Origin: PALSA-188 sp963720075
GTDB taxonomy: Bacteria; Acidobacteriota; Terriglobia; Terriglobales; Acidobacteriaceae
Assembly: GCA_963720075.1 (NCBI GenBank)
Contig: CAVREG010000013.1
Coordinates: 62,001 to 126,000 of the forward strand
Length of the DNA stretch: 64,000 nt
Reading direction: 5' to 3'
Shown here: piece by piece, positions 26,043 through 34,275 of the stretch
Layout: each line of letters opens with the position of its first letter
Position numbering within the stretch: the stretch's first letter is position 1
The notes under the pieces: model-generated
Told to the model about the DNA's origin: nothing
Seen by the model: the letters and a program-made list of their open reading frames with translations, nothing else
Databases searched by the model: none
Position numbers and translations under genes: made by a program

Positions 26043-27089
26043 TCAGAATCCTATGAACACAGGCTCCGGCTCTAACCGCACGCCCCAAATGTCTTCAACT
26101 CGATCCTGAATGTGATTCTTAAGAGCGAGGATCTCGGCCGCGCTGCCCTTCCCGCGATTTACGATGGCGAGGGTATGTTTGCGGGAGATGCCGACGTTTC
26201 CGCTGATGAAGCCTTTAGAGAATCCAGAGTGTTCCACCAGCCATGCGGCGGAAACTTTTCGTTGCGATTCGAGCGCCGGATAGCTTGGTATCTGCAAATT
26301 CTTTTCTAATGCACGTTGCGTTAGCAGGTCAAAATCGGCGGCGTCGAGTACTGGATTCTTGAAGAAAGACCCGGCGCTGCGGCAGTCGTCATCTCCCGCA
26401 ACAATGAGCATTCCTTTACTTGCGCGTATAGTGCGGACCGCCTCCCGGGTGTCGGCAAGTGTGGGAGTCTCGGTCCATCCAGCGAAGTGATTCTTGAGAT
26501 CGGCATATTGAAGATGTGGTGTGCCGTCGGGACTCAACTCGTACTTAGCGCGCAGAATAATGTATCGTCCCTTTTCGCGAGTGTTGAAAATGCTAGTGCG
26601 GTAGCGGAAACCACATTCGTCATTGCTTAGTTCGCGAATCTCTCCTCTGTTGGTATCGAGCGCAGTGACGGACCGAATTGTTTCCGAGACCTCTTGTCCA
26701 TAAGCGCCGACATTTTGCACTGGAGTTCCGCCCACGCTTCCTGGAATCCCGCTCAAACATTCGACGCCCGCATGGTTTCGGGCGACCGCAGTGGCGACGA
26801 ATTTGTCCCATTCCTCGCCCGCGCCGACCTCAAAGACTATTTTGCTGCCATGGCTTTGCTGCTCGATTCCGGCGATGGCGATTTTGACTACGACCCCCGG
26901 CCAACCCGCATCAGAGACGACAATATTGCTGCCGCCGCCCAGAACGAATAATGGTGCGCTTCGCGAATCAGCGAATTGTATTGCTTCCTGAACTTCAGCA
27001 ATCGTTCTTGCTTGCACAAAATACCGCGCCGCACCGCCAACCCTTAAGGTTGTGAAAGGTGCAAGCGATATATTGTCCTGGGCGATCAT
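26043..27089 (-). CDS. murB: UDP-N-acetylenolpyruvoylglucosamine reductase
   Basis: A 348-residue FAD enzyme that reduces UDP-GlcNAc-enolpyruvate to UDP-MurNAc with NADPH in the cytoplasm. FAD-binding features: 'NISLAPFTTLRVGGAARYF', 'LFVLGGGSNIVVSD', 'GIPGSVGGTPVQNVGAYGQE'. The catalytic Ser is in 'CRSAGSFFKNPV', the substrate site in 'GFRYRTSIFN', and 'KHTLAIVNRGKGSAAEI' is C-terminal. This is the longer E. coli-like type I. ATG 27089 was chosen by alignment to the family start. It stands apart from a murein gene cluster, which is unusual but not rare. Confidence 0.95.
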   Translation of the reverse strand: MIAQDNISLAPFTTLRVGGAARYFVQARTIAEVQEAIQFADSRSAPLFVLGGGSNIVVSDAGWPGVVVKIAIAGIEQQSHGSKIVFEVGAGEEWDKFVATAVARNHAGVECLSGIPGSVGGTPVQNVGAYGQEVSETIRSVTALDTNRGEIRELSNDECGFRYRTSIFNTREKGRYIILRAKYELSPDGTPHLQYADLKNHFAGWTETPTLADTREAVRTIRASKGMLIVAGDDDCRSAGSFFKNPVLDAADFDLLTQRALEKNLQIPSYPALESQRKVSAAWLVEHSGFSKGFISGNVGISRKHTLAIVNRGKGSAAEILALKNHIQDRVEDIWGVRLEPEPVFIGF

Positions 27090-27234
27090 TGCAATTAATT
27101 CAATATATATGACCTTGGAACGTAGCCAGTGCCCTTGCACGCAGGAGGTTGCAATGCAGCCAATTTAGATTGTGGTAAGAAATGTTGAGCAACCAGTTAC
27201 AATTAAAGTAGTAACAACTACCAACAGGAGAAAC

Positions 27235-27672
27235 ATGTATCCAGAGATAATGGTAATACCCATGCGCGAAGAACTGACACGACTGGGAGTTCAAGAGCTG
27301 CGCTCCGCGGGGGAAGTAGATCGCGCAATTCCCAACCAGACTGGCACGGCCATGGTAATCGTCAATTCGATTTGCGGATGCGCCGCCGGGCGCATGCGTC
27401 CAGCGGTTCGCATGGCGCTACAGAATGCGAGCCGCCCCGAGAAAGTTTTTACAGTTTTTGCGGGTCAGGACGCTGAAGCTACCGAGCAGGCCAGAAAATA
27501 TTTCACTGGCTATCCGCCGTCCTCACCGTCAATCGCCATGTTCAGAGACGGCAAACTGGTTCACATGTTGCAGCGCAGCGACATCGAACATCGTGAGGCC
27601 GCTGATATAGCGCGCGAGCTCAAGACCGCGTTCGATAAATTTTGCAGCAAGTCCGTTGAAGTATCGTCATAG
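27235..27672 (+). CDS. BrxA/BrxB-type bacilliredoxin
   Basis: A 145-residue thiol protein matching the bacilliredoxin family in length and motifs: start 'MYPEIMVIPMREELTRLG', active site Cys-Gly-Cys in 'VNSICGCAAGRMRPAV', then 'VFAGQDAEATEQAR', 'PSSPSIAMF' and 'MLQRSDIEHR'. In Bacillus these proteins remove bacillithiol from protein cysteines; acidobacteria are not firmly known to me to make bacillithiol, so the substrate is open. ATG 27235 has a strong ribosome site (CAGGAG, 6 nt upstream). Divergent from murB, with about 145 nt between. Confidence 0.88.
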   Translation: MYPEIMVIPMREELTRLGVQELRSAGEVDRAIPNQTGTAMVIVNSICGCAAGRMRPAVRMALQNASRPEKVFTVFAGQDAEATEQARKYFTGYPPSSPSIAMFRDGKLVHMLQRSDIEHREAADIARELKTAFDKFCSKSVEVSS

Positions 27673-27687
27673 CGAATTCTATTAGCG

Positions 27688-28296
27688 TTATTTTTCTGCG
27701 CGGACGAATGCCGCGGTGCTGGCATCCACGTCAACGACTAGCTTGGCGTCTCCACGTGAAGCTCCGTACACTACATGCCAGATTAATCTATTGATCGCCG
27801 GGTTCCAGTCGAGTACATAAGACAATGGCGTGTCGGGGTTTTTCTCGAGCACCTTTTCCCCACCATGCTTTTCCGCGACCTCGAATGCCTGATCGGAATC
27901 TATCTTGAGGAATCGCACATCGAAAATAGCCATCGAAGTATTGTTGGGATTGTAAGTATCCAGTGATCCGGGAGTGATTCCGCGCTCTGAAAAATCGGGT
28001 GCGTCGGTTCCCGACCAGGTGTAAGACTTCACGCCAAGCAGGCTTGGGGAGCCAAAATATCCGGTCCATACCGCCGACTTGCCATCGTGGTCTTTATCTC
28101 CGGGCGTGACCTGAGACTGGAGCCTGATCGGTTGGGCATCGCGCGCCCAACCGTGCGCTGCAACATACAGTTGTTGAAAGATCGGGCGGCCCGTTTGAAA
28201 CTCAGTGGGCTTTGGCTGCGGTTTTTCGGCAGGCTGATTGGATGAGCATCCCGTGAGCATAACCAGCGCGATCAAAGATAAGGAGAGTATCTTCAT
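27688..28296 (-). CDS. Lipoprotein of unknown function
   Basis: A 202-residue predicted lipoprotein: 'LSLSLIALVMLTGCSSN' gives the lipobox Leu-Thr-Gly-Cys at residue 17, so the mature protein is lipid anchored. I chose ATG 28296 (GAGAG upstream), dropping 58 residues of the longer frame. The body begins 'FQTGRPIFQQLYVAAHGWARDAQPIRLQS' (key: YVAAHGWARDA) and contains 'TWSGTDAPDFSERGITPGSLDTYNP', ending 'VDVDASTAAFVR', like a PepSY-type edge strand. No assigned family. It is convergent with the bacilliredoxin gene (15 nt apart). Confidence 0.75.
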   Translation of the reverse strand: MKILSLSLIALVMLTGCSSNQPAEKPQPKPTEFQTGRPIFQQLYVAAHGWARDAQPIRLQSQVTPGDKDHDGKSAVWTGYFGSPSLLGVKSYTWSGTDAPDFSERGITPGSLDTYNPNNTSMAIFDVRFLKIDSDQAFEVAEKHGGEKVLEKNPDTPLSYVLDWNPAINRLIWHVVYGASRGDAKLVVDVDASTAAFVRAEK

Positions 28297-28405
28297 GAAT
28301 ATCCAGTCGGTTGCAAGCATTAGGCGCAGCGACTGCGGGCTATAGTCTACTAGAGGAGCCATACCCGAGTTTGGATTTACTTCGACATTGCCGCTGAGGC
28401 TTTCG

Positions 28406-28912
28406 ATGAATGAGTATTTACAGCGATTACAGGTTGCGATTGAATCGTCCACTCGCGAGATGACCGACACAGACCTGAGTCGGCGCCCCGCCGAAGGGAA
28501 GTGGAGTCCCGCAGAAATCCTGGAGCATTTAGGCCTGACCTATAAAGGCACTGCGAAGAATATGGAACGGAGCCTGGCTGCTGGAAAGCCGCTAGGGGGC
28601 AGGCCCACTGTGAAGCAGCGGCTCATAGACGTGCTTGTGCTCGACGTCGGTTATTTTCCAACCGGACGAAATTCTCCTGAAGGCGCCAAGCCAAAAGGAA
28701 TATCTGGAGAACAGATCTTAGCCGAAATAAATGGCTGGCTTGCCGACATGGATGCCGTGATTCAGAACTGTGAAGCCAAATTCGGCAGGCGCGCCTTCGT
28801 AGCAGATCACCCCGCCCTGGGTCCCATTACGATGCAGCAATGGCCAAAGTTTCATTGGGTACACGGCATGCATCACATCAGACAAATTTTCCGCATGCGC
28901 AAAACCGGTTGA
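28406..28912 (+). CDS. DinB-family protein (DUF1569-like)
   Basis: A 168-residue four-helix bundle protein. 'RPAEGKWSPAEILEHLGLTY' carries the first metal-type His and 'HWVHGMHHIRQIFRM' the C-terminal His pair, as in DUF1569/DinB proteins. Related to the gene at 8937 but only in fold-level motifs. I chose ATG 28406 with TGAGG upstream over a TTG at 28388. It is divergent from the lipoprotein gene; about 110 bases separate the two starts. Enzymatic role unknown. Confidence 0.8.
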   Translation: MNEYLQRLQVAIESSTREMTDTDLSRRPAEGKWSPAEILEHLGLTYKGTAKNMERSLAAGKPLGGRPTVKQRLIDVLVLDVGYFPTGRNSPEGAKPKGISGEQILAEINGWLADMDAVIQNCEAKFGRRAFVADHPALGPITMQQWPKFHWVHGMHHIRQIFRMRKTG

Positions 28913-29024
28913 CCGCCCTGGATCGTCCTGCCCTGGATCCTCCCGCCCAAGGACGACGAGAGCCGCAGCCCAAAGGTTGGTGATGCGTGGGTCGAAAACA
29001 TCCTCCTCGAAACACCCCGTCGAG

Positions 29025-29489
29025 TTAGCAAGGAGAATTGATCACGGCCCCTGGCGCCGACTCGAATGCATCGCCGTCGCAATCTTGCCCGCTGTACGTC
29101 GTTGATATCGCCCCGAGATTTGGCACGGTAATGGAGGCCTCTGCATCCACTTCCCCGATGATGTCCACCCCTCCGCAGTCATCGAGCACCTGGTCATTTT
29201 CAGTGTATCCAAAGACAAAGAGGTTATATACAGACTCACAACGGTCCGAAAAAGCATACTGTTGCGCCGACGGGGTATACCCGCTTTGGCAAAGCCCACT
29301 AATACTCAAATTAATCTGGATAACTTCGAGCGGTACGGTAGTGGCCGAATTTGTGCAATCAACAACTCCCACGCCGCTACAAGAGTAGCCAACAATCGGA
29401 TTATTGGCTTGGCCATGAGCGAATGGCGGTGCCTGCACCGACAGAAGTAAAACCGCGTAAGTAAACCACCTCTCCGTTTTTCGTCCCAT
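29025..29489 (-). CDS. Cys-containing secreted protein (third gene of a secreted set)
   Basis: A 154-residue protein with signal peptide (ending near 'PFAHGQA', residue 28). The mature part has eight cysteines, including a C-terminal Cys, in pairs: 'GYSCSGVGVVDC', 'GLCQSGYTP', 'SDRCESVYN', 'DDCGGVD', 'GQDCDGDAF' and the terminal 'SPC'. It looks like a disulfide-stabilised beta protein. It lies 47 nt downstream of the gene at 29537, itself 2 nt from the EF-hand gene, so the three are probably co-transcribed. No family recognised. Confidence 0.65.
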   Translation of the reverse strand: MGRKTERWFTYAVLLLSVQAPPFAHGQANNPIVGYSCSGVGVVDCTNSATTVPLEVIQINLSISGLCQSGYTPSAQQYAFSDRCESVYNLFVFGYTENDQVLDDCGGVDIIGEVDAEASITVPNLGAISTTYSGQDCDGDAFESAPGAVINSPC

Positions 29490-29536
29490 GCGAATACCTC
29501 CTGCGCTCTCTTAGAAAGTTTGCTGACCGGTGCCAA

Positions 29537-30400
29537 TCAGTGCTTTGGATTTTGCATCTGCTGAATCGGAGCGAGACGACTTTGGGAAGTATGTCCGTAA
29601 AATGCAGGAGCCTCCGGAAGACGCTCAAGATAATTAAGGACGCCCTCGAAATCCGGCGAATGCAAAAGCTGTTGAGCGAAACGATGTTGCCAAACCGTCG
29701 TTCTATCCCCCCTGACTCTTGCCCCCGATATGAGCTGGAGCAACACGGGCCTGGATAGGACCGGGTCGGATCCACTCATCTTTACAACTTGTACCACTTT
29801 TTGGGCAGCGGCTTTCCTGCCAGAGATGTCTGAATCGAGTCCCATGCGGTTCGGCCCAGCCACCTCGCCGTCCGAAAAGATGACGGAATCGACCTCAACC
29901 GATACTTTACTGGCATTACCAAAATCCGCGATAGTTTCTGCGAGTTTCGGCAGTTGCACTCGTTTAAAATATTCCGTCGTTAAGTATTGTTCTACACCAT
30001 TCTCAGGCAGCCACAGCCTCGGCCCGACTAATAGCCGTGAATGTGGCTGGACGACCGGACGCGCGTACCTATCGAGGAAGCTATCGGCAGTAAACCTCAT
30101 GGTTCTAGTGCTCCCAGGGTCATAAGTTACGGTCCATATTGTTCCTATCGCAATAATTGACCTGTCGTCATCATTCTTGAGCCAGAACGTGGCTGGCATC
30201 AGAGGCGACAGTTCTCCCCTAAAAAGCGTCGCCGTATCGGCTTGGCTAACATCGCTTAAGGTAACGGCCGGATGTGGGCTAGGTCCTCTGATCACGCGAA
30301 GCCCCATGCTGACTTGGGCCACTAAGAATGCCGAGTGGGCGGCGAAGATTGCGACTATTATCAAGCACAGACGTGAAGAAAAAAAGTTGTGCGTTGACAT
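29537..30400 (-). CDS. Secreted protein of unknown function (second gene of a secreted set)
   Basis: A 287-residue protein with a signal peptide (hydrophobic core 'LCLIIVAIFAAHSAFLVAQ'). The body has a beta-rich centre: 'PLMPATFWLKNDDDRSIIAIGTIWTV' then 'RFTADSFLDRYARPVVQPHSRLLVGP', followed by a helical C-terminal third ending in 'YLERLPEAPAF'. It starts 2 nt after the stop of the EF-hand gene, so the two are tightly linked. I recognise no family. The central part could be a beta-sandwich, by pattern only. Confidence 0.65.
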   Translation of the reverse strand: MSTHNFFSSRLCLIIVAIFAAHSAFLVAQVSMGLRVIRGPSPHPAVTLSDVSQADTATLFRGELSPLMPATFWLKNDDDRSIIAIGTIWTVTYDPGSTRTMRFTADSFLDRYARPVVQPHSRLLVGPRLWLPENGVEQYLTTEYFKRVQLPKLAETIADFGNASKVSVEVDSVIFSDGEVAGPNRMGLDSDISGRKAAAQKVVQVVKMSGSDPVLSRPVLLQLISGARVRGDRTTVWQHRFAQQLLHSPDFEGVLNYLERLPEAPAFYGHTSQSRLAPIQQMQNPKH

Positions 30401-30402
30401 AA

Positions 30403-31299
30403 TTATTTTTCCCCTTTACTAACTGCCGACACGGAGGCAGTCGCCGCGCGGAGTTTTGCGAATTCAACAATCCATCGGTTCGGAACGGTTTGAAGCTCGC
30501 TGCTTCGAGGCCGACCCAGGCTGAGGAAAACATCCCAGGCCCAGCGTCCATCATTCGATTCGCCATCGTGAGGGTCGGGGTTGACCGCAGCTGTGTACCG
30601 GAAGCGATTTCCGTATTGATCGGTGCGTTTTGACTCCTTGTACTTGAGCGACAACGAAAACACTCCCAGTTCGGCCAGCGTGTGGAGCTCACTAGGCTGA
30701 GATATGCCGTCGTGATTTTCATCAATCCACAACCGCAGGCGCGGGAAGATCGCGTCACGATTGTCAATGATGCCGTCGCCATTGCCGCCGTTTTCCGGCT
30801 TATCGAATTCGGCTAAAGCCAGAAAGCCGTTCGGGTTGGGGGACGCAGGCTGCTGGGTGATGTTGCCGAAAAGCTCCTTCCCGCTGTCGATCTTTCCGTC
30901 CCCGTTGCGGTCCAGGGCCAAAAACGCGGTGCTCGATCCCCTCGCCGTCCAAGCTATCCGAATTGGGTTTCCAGTGCCATAGAAGTCAAACAAAACGCCG
31001 TCTTCAACAGAAGTCAAGTGAAAGCCCGACCCATCGGTGTCAATAATGATCGGGGATGTGTAGCCGTAGCATTCGCAGAGGACTGGGTCCCATCCCGTAG
31101 TCGGAGGGCACGGCGGGGGTATGCAGTTGGAGCATATGCCTTCCCCGAGGTTGCAAGTCGGGGTCCCGCATTGCTGCGCCGCGCTGATCGCGGCCGAAAA
31201 GATAACAAGGGTCGCCCAAACCGCAAGCTGTGACAATCCTAGTTTCCTATCGGGAGGGAATTTCATCGCATTTTTCCAGAGGCTGCTAAGTGGCGACAT
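30403..31299 (-). CDS. Secreted EF-hand protein with RTX-associated calcium domain
   Basis: A 298-residue exported protein. A long n-region precedes a signal core 'LAVWATLVIFSAAISAAQQ'; ATG 31299 has a strong ribosome site (AGAGGAGC), though ATG 31266 is possible. A Cys-rich stretch (about 44-75) has CGTPTC, CSNC, PPCPP and 'CECYG'. Then comes a domain I know from large RTX proteins: 'PIIIDTDGSGFHLTS', 'FLALDRNGDGKIDSGKELFG', 'NGFLALAEFD', 'GDGIIDNRDAIF', 'LWIDENHDGISQPSEL', 'LAELGVFSLSL'. At least three DxDxDG-like loops should bind calcium. It heads a three-gene set of secreted proteins. Confidence 0.75.
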   Translation of the reverse strand: MSPLSSLWKNAMKFPPDRKLGLSQLAVWATLVIFSAAISAAQQCGTPTCNLGEGICSNCIPPPCPPTTGWDPVLCECYGYTSPIIIDTDGSGFHLTSVEDGVLFDFYGTGNPIRIAWTARGSSTAFLALDRNGDGKIDSGKELFGNITQQPASPNPNGFLALAEFDKPENGGNGDGIIDNRDAIFPRLRLWIDENHDGISQPSELHTLAELGVFSLSLKYKESKRTDQYGNRFRYTAAVNPDPHDGESNDGRWAWDVFLSLGRPRSSELQTVPNRWIVEFAKLRAATASVSAVSKGEK

Positions 31300-31597
31300 A
31301 TTCTGCTCCTCTTTGTTCGTAGTTCGTGATTCCCAGGTCTAGCCTTGCATTGAAGTTTTTTGGGAGCGCGGGTGAATCACGGCGGAAGTTATAACTGAGG
31401 TGTTAGATAAATGCGACGCGGAACGGCAGGCTGTTACGAAAACAGGACGCAAGATATTTAACTGATTGATTTCTCTAGAAAGACTCACGGAAAGGAGACA
31501 ACGATTTTTCGCGGGTTTTGTTACGGGTCGCGGAAAATCCACAGGCTCCGCCGCAGGGGTGACTGCGACCGCTGGATTCAGCTACTCTCCTTTCTCG
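31300..31597. other. Intergenic, nothing recognised
   Basis: About 300 bases between the EF-hand operon and the coiled-coil gene. It must hold the promoter of the EF-hand operon. A 67-codon minus-strand ORF is unsupported. Confidence 0.45.
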
Positions 31598-32224
31598 TCA
31601 CTCTCTCGCTGATGACGGTACCCCAGACTTGCGAGCCTGTTCCTGCATGTCATCCAACTGCTGCTTCGCGTCGTCGAGGGCTTTCTTCTTGTCAGCGATC
31701 TTTTGCTTGTAATCTGCGTCTTCTTTATCCCATGCTCCCGAGTTCCTCAGGCGGTTCCCCGCATCGGCATAAAAAGCTGCTGCGCGTAACTGATATTCGC
31801 GCTGAGTGACATCGAGTTCTCGACTAAGCAGATCAATGTGATCTTTCTGCGCCGCGATCTTCTGGTTCCACTCGTCGTAAATCTTCTGCCGCTCTTGCGG
31901 GGTCTGGCCGGGCTTTACCTCTGGCTTCTTGTCGGCGTCGCCGGGTTGAGCCGTGCCGTCTGAGGCAGCTTGGGAACCATCGGTTGCTGCTGGCGCGGTG
32001 GTATCGGCGGGCGCGTTCCCGACGACGCTGAGCTTGTCGTTTACCGGGAGGTTGTCGTTATCATACTTTTTCGCGGTAGATGGCTTCTTCTCCTTGCGGA
32101 CTTTGCGGGCATAGTCGCCCAGTGAATCGGTAGGGGTAATAACCGTGGTCTGTGCCGCGGCGAAGCCGATCAGCATTAAGCCTGAAACCGACAATGTAAG
32201 TAACGTACCCGATATGGATTTCAT
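31598..32224 (-). CDS. Exported coiled-coil protein
   Basis: A 208-residue protein with a signal peptide (ending 'LIGFAAAQT'). After 'DSLGDYARKVRKEKKP' comes a low-complexity Ala/Thr/Asp segment (about 65-105), then a long charged coiled coil from 'TPQERQKIYDEWNQKIAAQ' to the end ('KKKALDDAKQQLDDMQEQARK'). 'GDYARKVRKEKKP' is a motif I recall in many acidobacterial exported proteins. I chose ATG 32224, with AGGTGGG upstream, over a GTG 12 nt earlier. Function unknown; a periplasmic scaffold is possible. Confidence 0.72.
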   Translation of the reverse strand: MKSISGTLLTLSVSGLMLIGFAAAQTTVITPTDSLGDYARKVRKEKKPSTAKKYDNDNLPVNDKLSVVGNAPADTTAPAATDGSQAASDGTAQPGDADKKPEVKPGQTPQERQKIYDEWNQKIAAQKDHIDLLSRELDVTQREYQLRAAAFYADAGNRLRNSGAWDKEDADYKQKIADKKKALDDAKQQLDDMQEQARKSGVPSSARE

Positions 32225-32292
32225 AATTTGTCCCACCTCTCGATTGTTGCCCCCGTCAGTTGACGGATGTGTTGTTTATGTGAATATTCACC

Positions 32293-33147
32293 TTATGCCC
32301 CGACTGTTTTAGCGCCTCTGCTGCCAGCCAGAAAACCGCCAATGGTGTGATCGAGATGCGACGCTTCGGAGACAATGTCATTGGCAACTCGTCTCGTCAG
32401 GGTCGCGTCATTCCCGCTCGCCAACTGGCGCGCATATCCGGAAATTGTGTTCAACGAGTTACGGAGTTCAAGGGCCATTTCGGCTGATATCTCTCCCCGC
32501 AATTGTTCGTGCTTGCGAATTGTCGCCATTTCCGTTTGATCAGTTATCAGACAGGCCGCCCCAAGCGAATCAGCGGACGGAGACTGAACCGGTGTTACCG
32601 TAACTTCGAGCATGCGCTGTTCCCCGGAAGGGGTAAGGTATTGCGCTTGCAAACGGCTGGAGGCAGCCTTTTCCCGCAAACTGGCTTCGACGGCCTGCGC
32701 CAAAGTCACGGAATCTGAAGCAGCGTTCAGCTTGGCCTGGCGGAAGATTTCCGCAGCGGTCATTCCCGCCGGCGATGCGAATCCTAGAATTTGTTTCGCT
32801 GCGGCATTTGCCTGGCGAACCAGCCCGTTCGGCGTAAAGAAAATCACACCACTGGAAAGATTCGATAGCACTGCGGCGCTGATGTTTTCCGAAGTCCTGG
32901 CGCGTCTGCGCTCAGATTGCTGCGAGCTTTGCAACTCGTGTTTCTGCTGTTTCAACTGCTGGATGACCGTGCCGTAAGTGTGCAACGTGAGAGTTTCGGC
33001 CGAATAGAAATCACTTGGGTTCGATGCTTCCACCAGCAAACTTCGCCGAATGCGGCGCATGAGCATGATGCCTACAACAAGAGTAAAGCCGGCAATCGCC
33101 AGCCCGACGGCCATCCGCAGAAAAATAGGATTGGTCAGCAACTTCAA
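32293..33147 (-). CDS. PAS-domain protein with degenerate kinase dimerisation domain
   Basis: A 284-residue protein: one membrane helix (about 12-30), coiled coil, PAS domain (about 90-205, 'SSGVIFFTPNGLVRQANAAAKQILGF'), then a HisKA-like helix pair 'EISAEMALELRNSLNTISGYARQL'. In kinases this reads M-A-H-E-L-R-N-P-L; here the His is Leu, and no ATPase domain follows. So it cannot phosphorylate itself. The start is a TTG at 33147 with GGAGA upstream; it overlaps the prepilin peptidase stop (TTGA), and I rejected the longer frame which runs back inside that gene. It may be a sensor scaffold or dimerisation partner of a PilS-like kinase. Confidence 0.78.
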   Translation of the reverse strand: MKLLTNPIFLRMAVGLAIAGFTLVVGIMLMRRIRRSLLVEASNPSDFYSAETLTLHTYGTVIQQLKQQKHELQSSQQSERRRARTSENISAAVLSNLSSGVIFFTPNGLVRQANAAAKQILGFASPAGMTAAEIFRQAKLNAASDSVTLAQAVEASLREKAASSRLQAQYLTPSGEQRMLEVTVTPVQSPSADSLGAACLITDQTEMATIRKHEQLRGEISAEMALELRNSLNTISGYARQLASGNDATLTRRVANDIVSEASHLDHTIGGFLAGSRGAKTVGA

Positions 33148-34067
33148 TACATTCTCCAATACCAGCGTAAGAACTGATTTCCAAAGAAGAAGGCAATCAT
33201 CGCCATGCTGCCGAGGAATACACCAAAAGGCATTTGATGGCGCCGGAGCGCGATCGCGGCGGATGCCCAAGCCCGGCGGCGAGCTTCTCGCGATGGTTCG
33301 TGATTTCGCACCATGCGGCGCCGAGATCGTTTAATCCACACAGCCAAAACCGTCCACAACCCAAATAGTGACCCGGCAATTGATCCGGCAAAGATTGTAA
33401 ACATGGTGAGCTTAAGCCCGAGAAATGCTCCCACCATCGCCATCAGCTTGACGTCTCCAAAGCCCATGCCTTCGACGCCTCGTGCGCGAAGATAAATCGC
33501 TCCCACGCCGTAGATAAATGACGCCCCTACTACCGCGCCCAACAGAGAGTCGGTGAACGAAAACAGCGCCTGCGAAAGATATGAGTCTGTCGGGAATGAA
33601 ACGAGCCCAGGCAAGAACTGTGAAGCAAGGTCATTTACCGGAACGAACAGGCTGAAGAGCAAGCCTAAAGCCAGTCCCGGCAGCGTCATCTTGTCAGGCA
33701 GGAGTTGAGTTTCTGCGTCGGTAAAGATCAAGCCCAGTAGCAGAAATCCGAAGCAGCAATATTTCAGTGTCGCAATGGTGAGGCCAAAGTGCCAGTAGCA
33801 AGCCAGAAACATCGCCCCGGTCAGCAGCTCGACCGCGAGATAACGTGGCGAGATTGGCGACTGACAGTTCCGGCAACGTCCTCGCAAAATCAGCCAGCTT
33901 AATACAGGGACATTGTCGTAAAAAGAAATTGGTCGTTCACAATGCGGACAGGCCGACCTGGGCTGCACGGTGGATAAGCCACGCGGCAACCGGTAAATGC
34001 ATACATTCAGGAAGCTTCCAAAAGCCAGTCCCAATGCGAACAGCGACAATGCGTAGACAGGGTCCAC
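33144..34067 (-). CDS. pilD: Prepilin peptidase / N-methyltransferase (A24 family)
   Basis: A 307-residue inner-membrane enzyme that cleaves and N-methylates type IV prepilins and pseudopilins. N-terminal domain has 'GSFLNVCIYRLPRG' and two CxxC pairs ('CPHCERPISFYDNVPVLSWLILRGRCRNC' spans both). The peptidase Asp residues lie in 'IFTDAETQLLPD' and 'GMGFGDVKLMAMVGAFLG' (GxGD). Six to eight membrane helices. Start is GTG 34067. It is followed by an overlapping PAS protein. No pilin or pilus genes are in the window, so the pilus locus is elsewhere. Confidence 0.93.
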   Translation of the reverse strand: MDPVYALSLFALGLAFGSFLNVCIYRLPRGLSTVQPRSACPHCERPISFYDNVPVLSWLILRGRCRNCQSPISPRYLAVELLTGAMFLACYWHFGLTIATLKYCCFGFLLLGLIFTDAETQLLPDKMTLPGLALGLLFSLFVPVNDLASQFLPGLVSFPTDSYLSQALFSFTDSLLGAVVGASFIYGVGAIYLRARGVEGMGFGDVKLMAMVGAFLGLKLTMFTIFAGSIAGSLFGLWTVLAVWIKRSRRRMVRNHEPSREARRRAWASAAIALRRHQMPFGVFLGSMAMIAFFFGNQFLRWYWRMY

Positions 34068-34275
34068 CGTATGATTTTTCCCAGGAAAACTCGAACGCGT
34101 ATGCGTACATGCTGATTATAAGACCGTAAACGGGGATGGAGCAGACACCAAAGTCATTGTCCGCACGGACGGATGGGGTATGTAACTCTCTGGAAGTAAA
34201 GTAATGTGTTGGATCATTGGAGATGAATGGGAAAGAGTATGTGGAGGCGCATTCCGGTCGGCCCCCACAGCTCCC

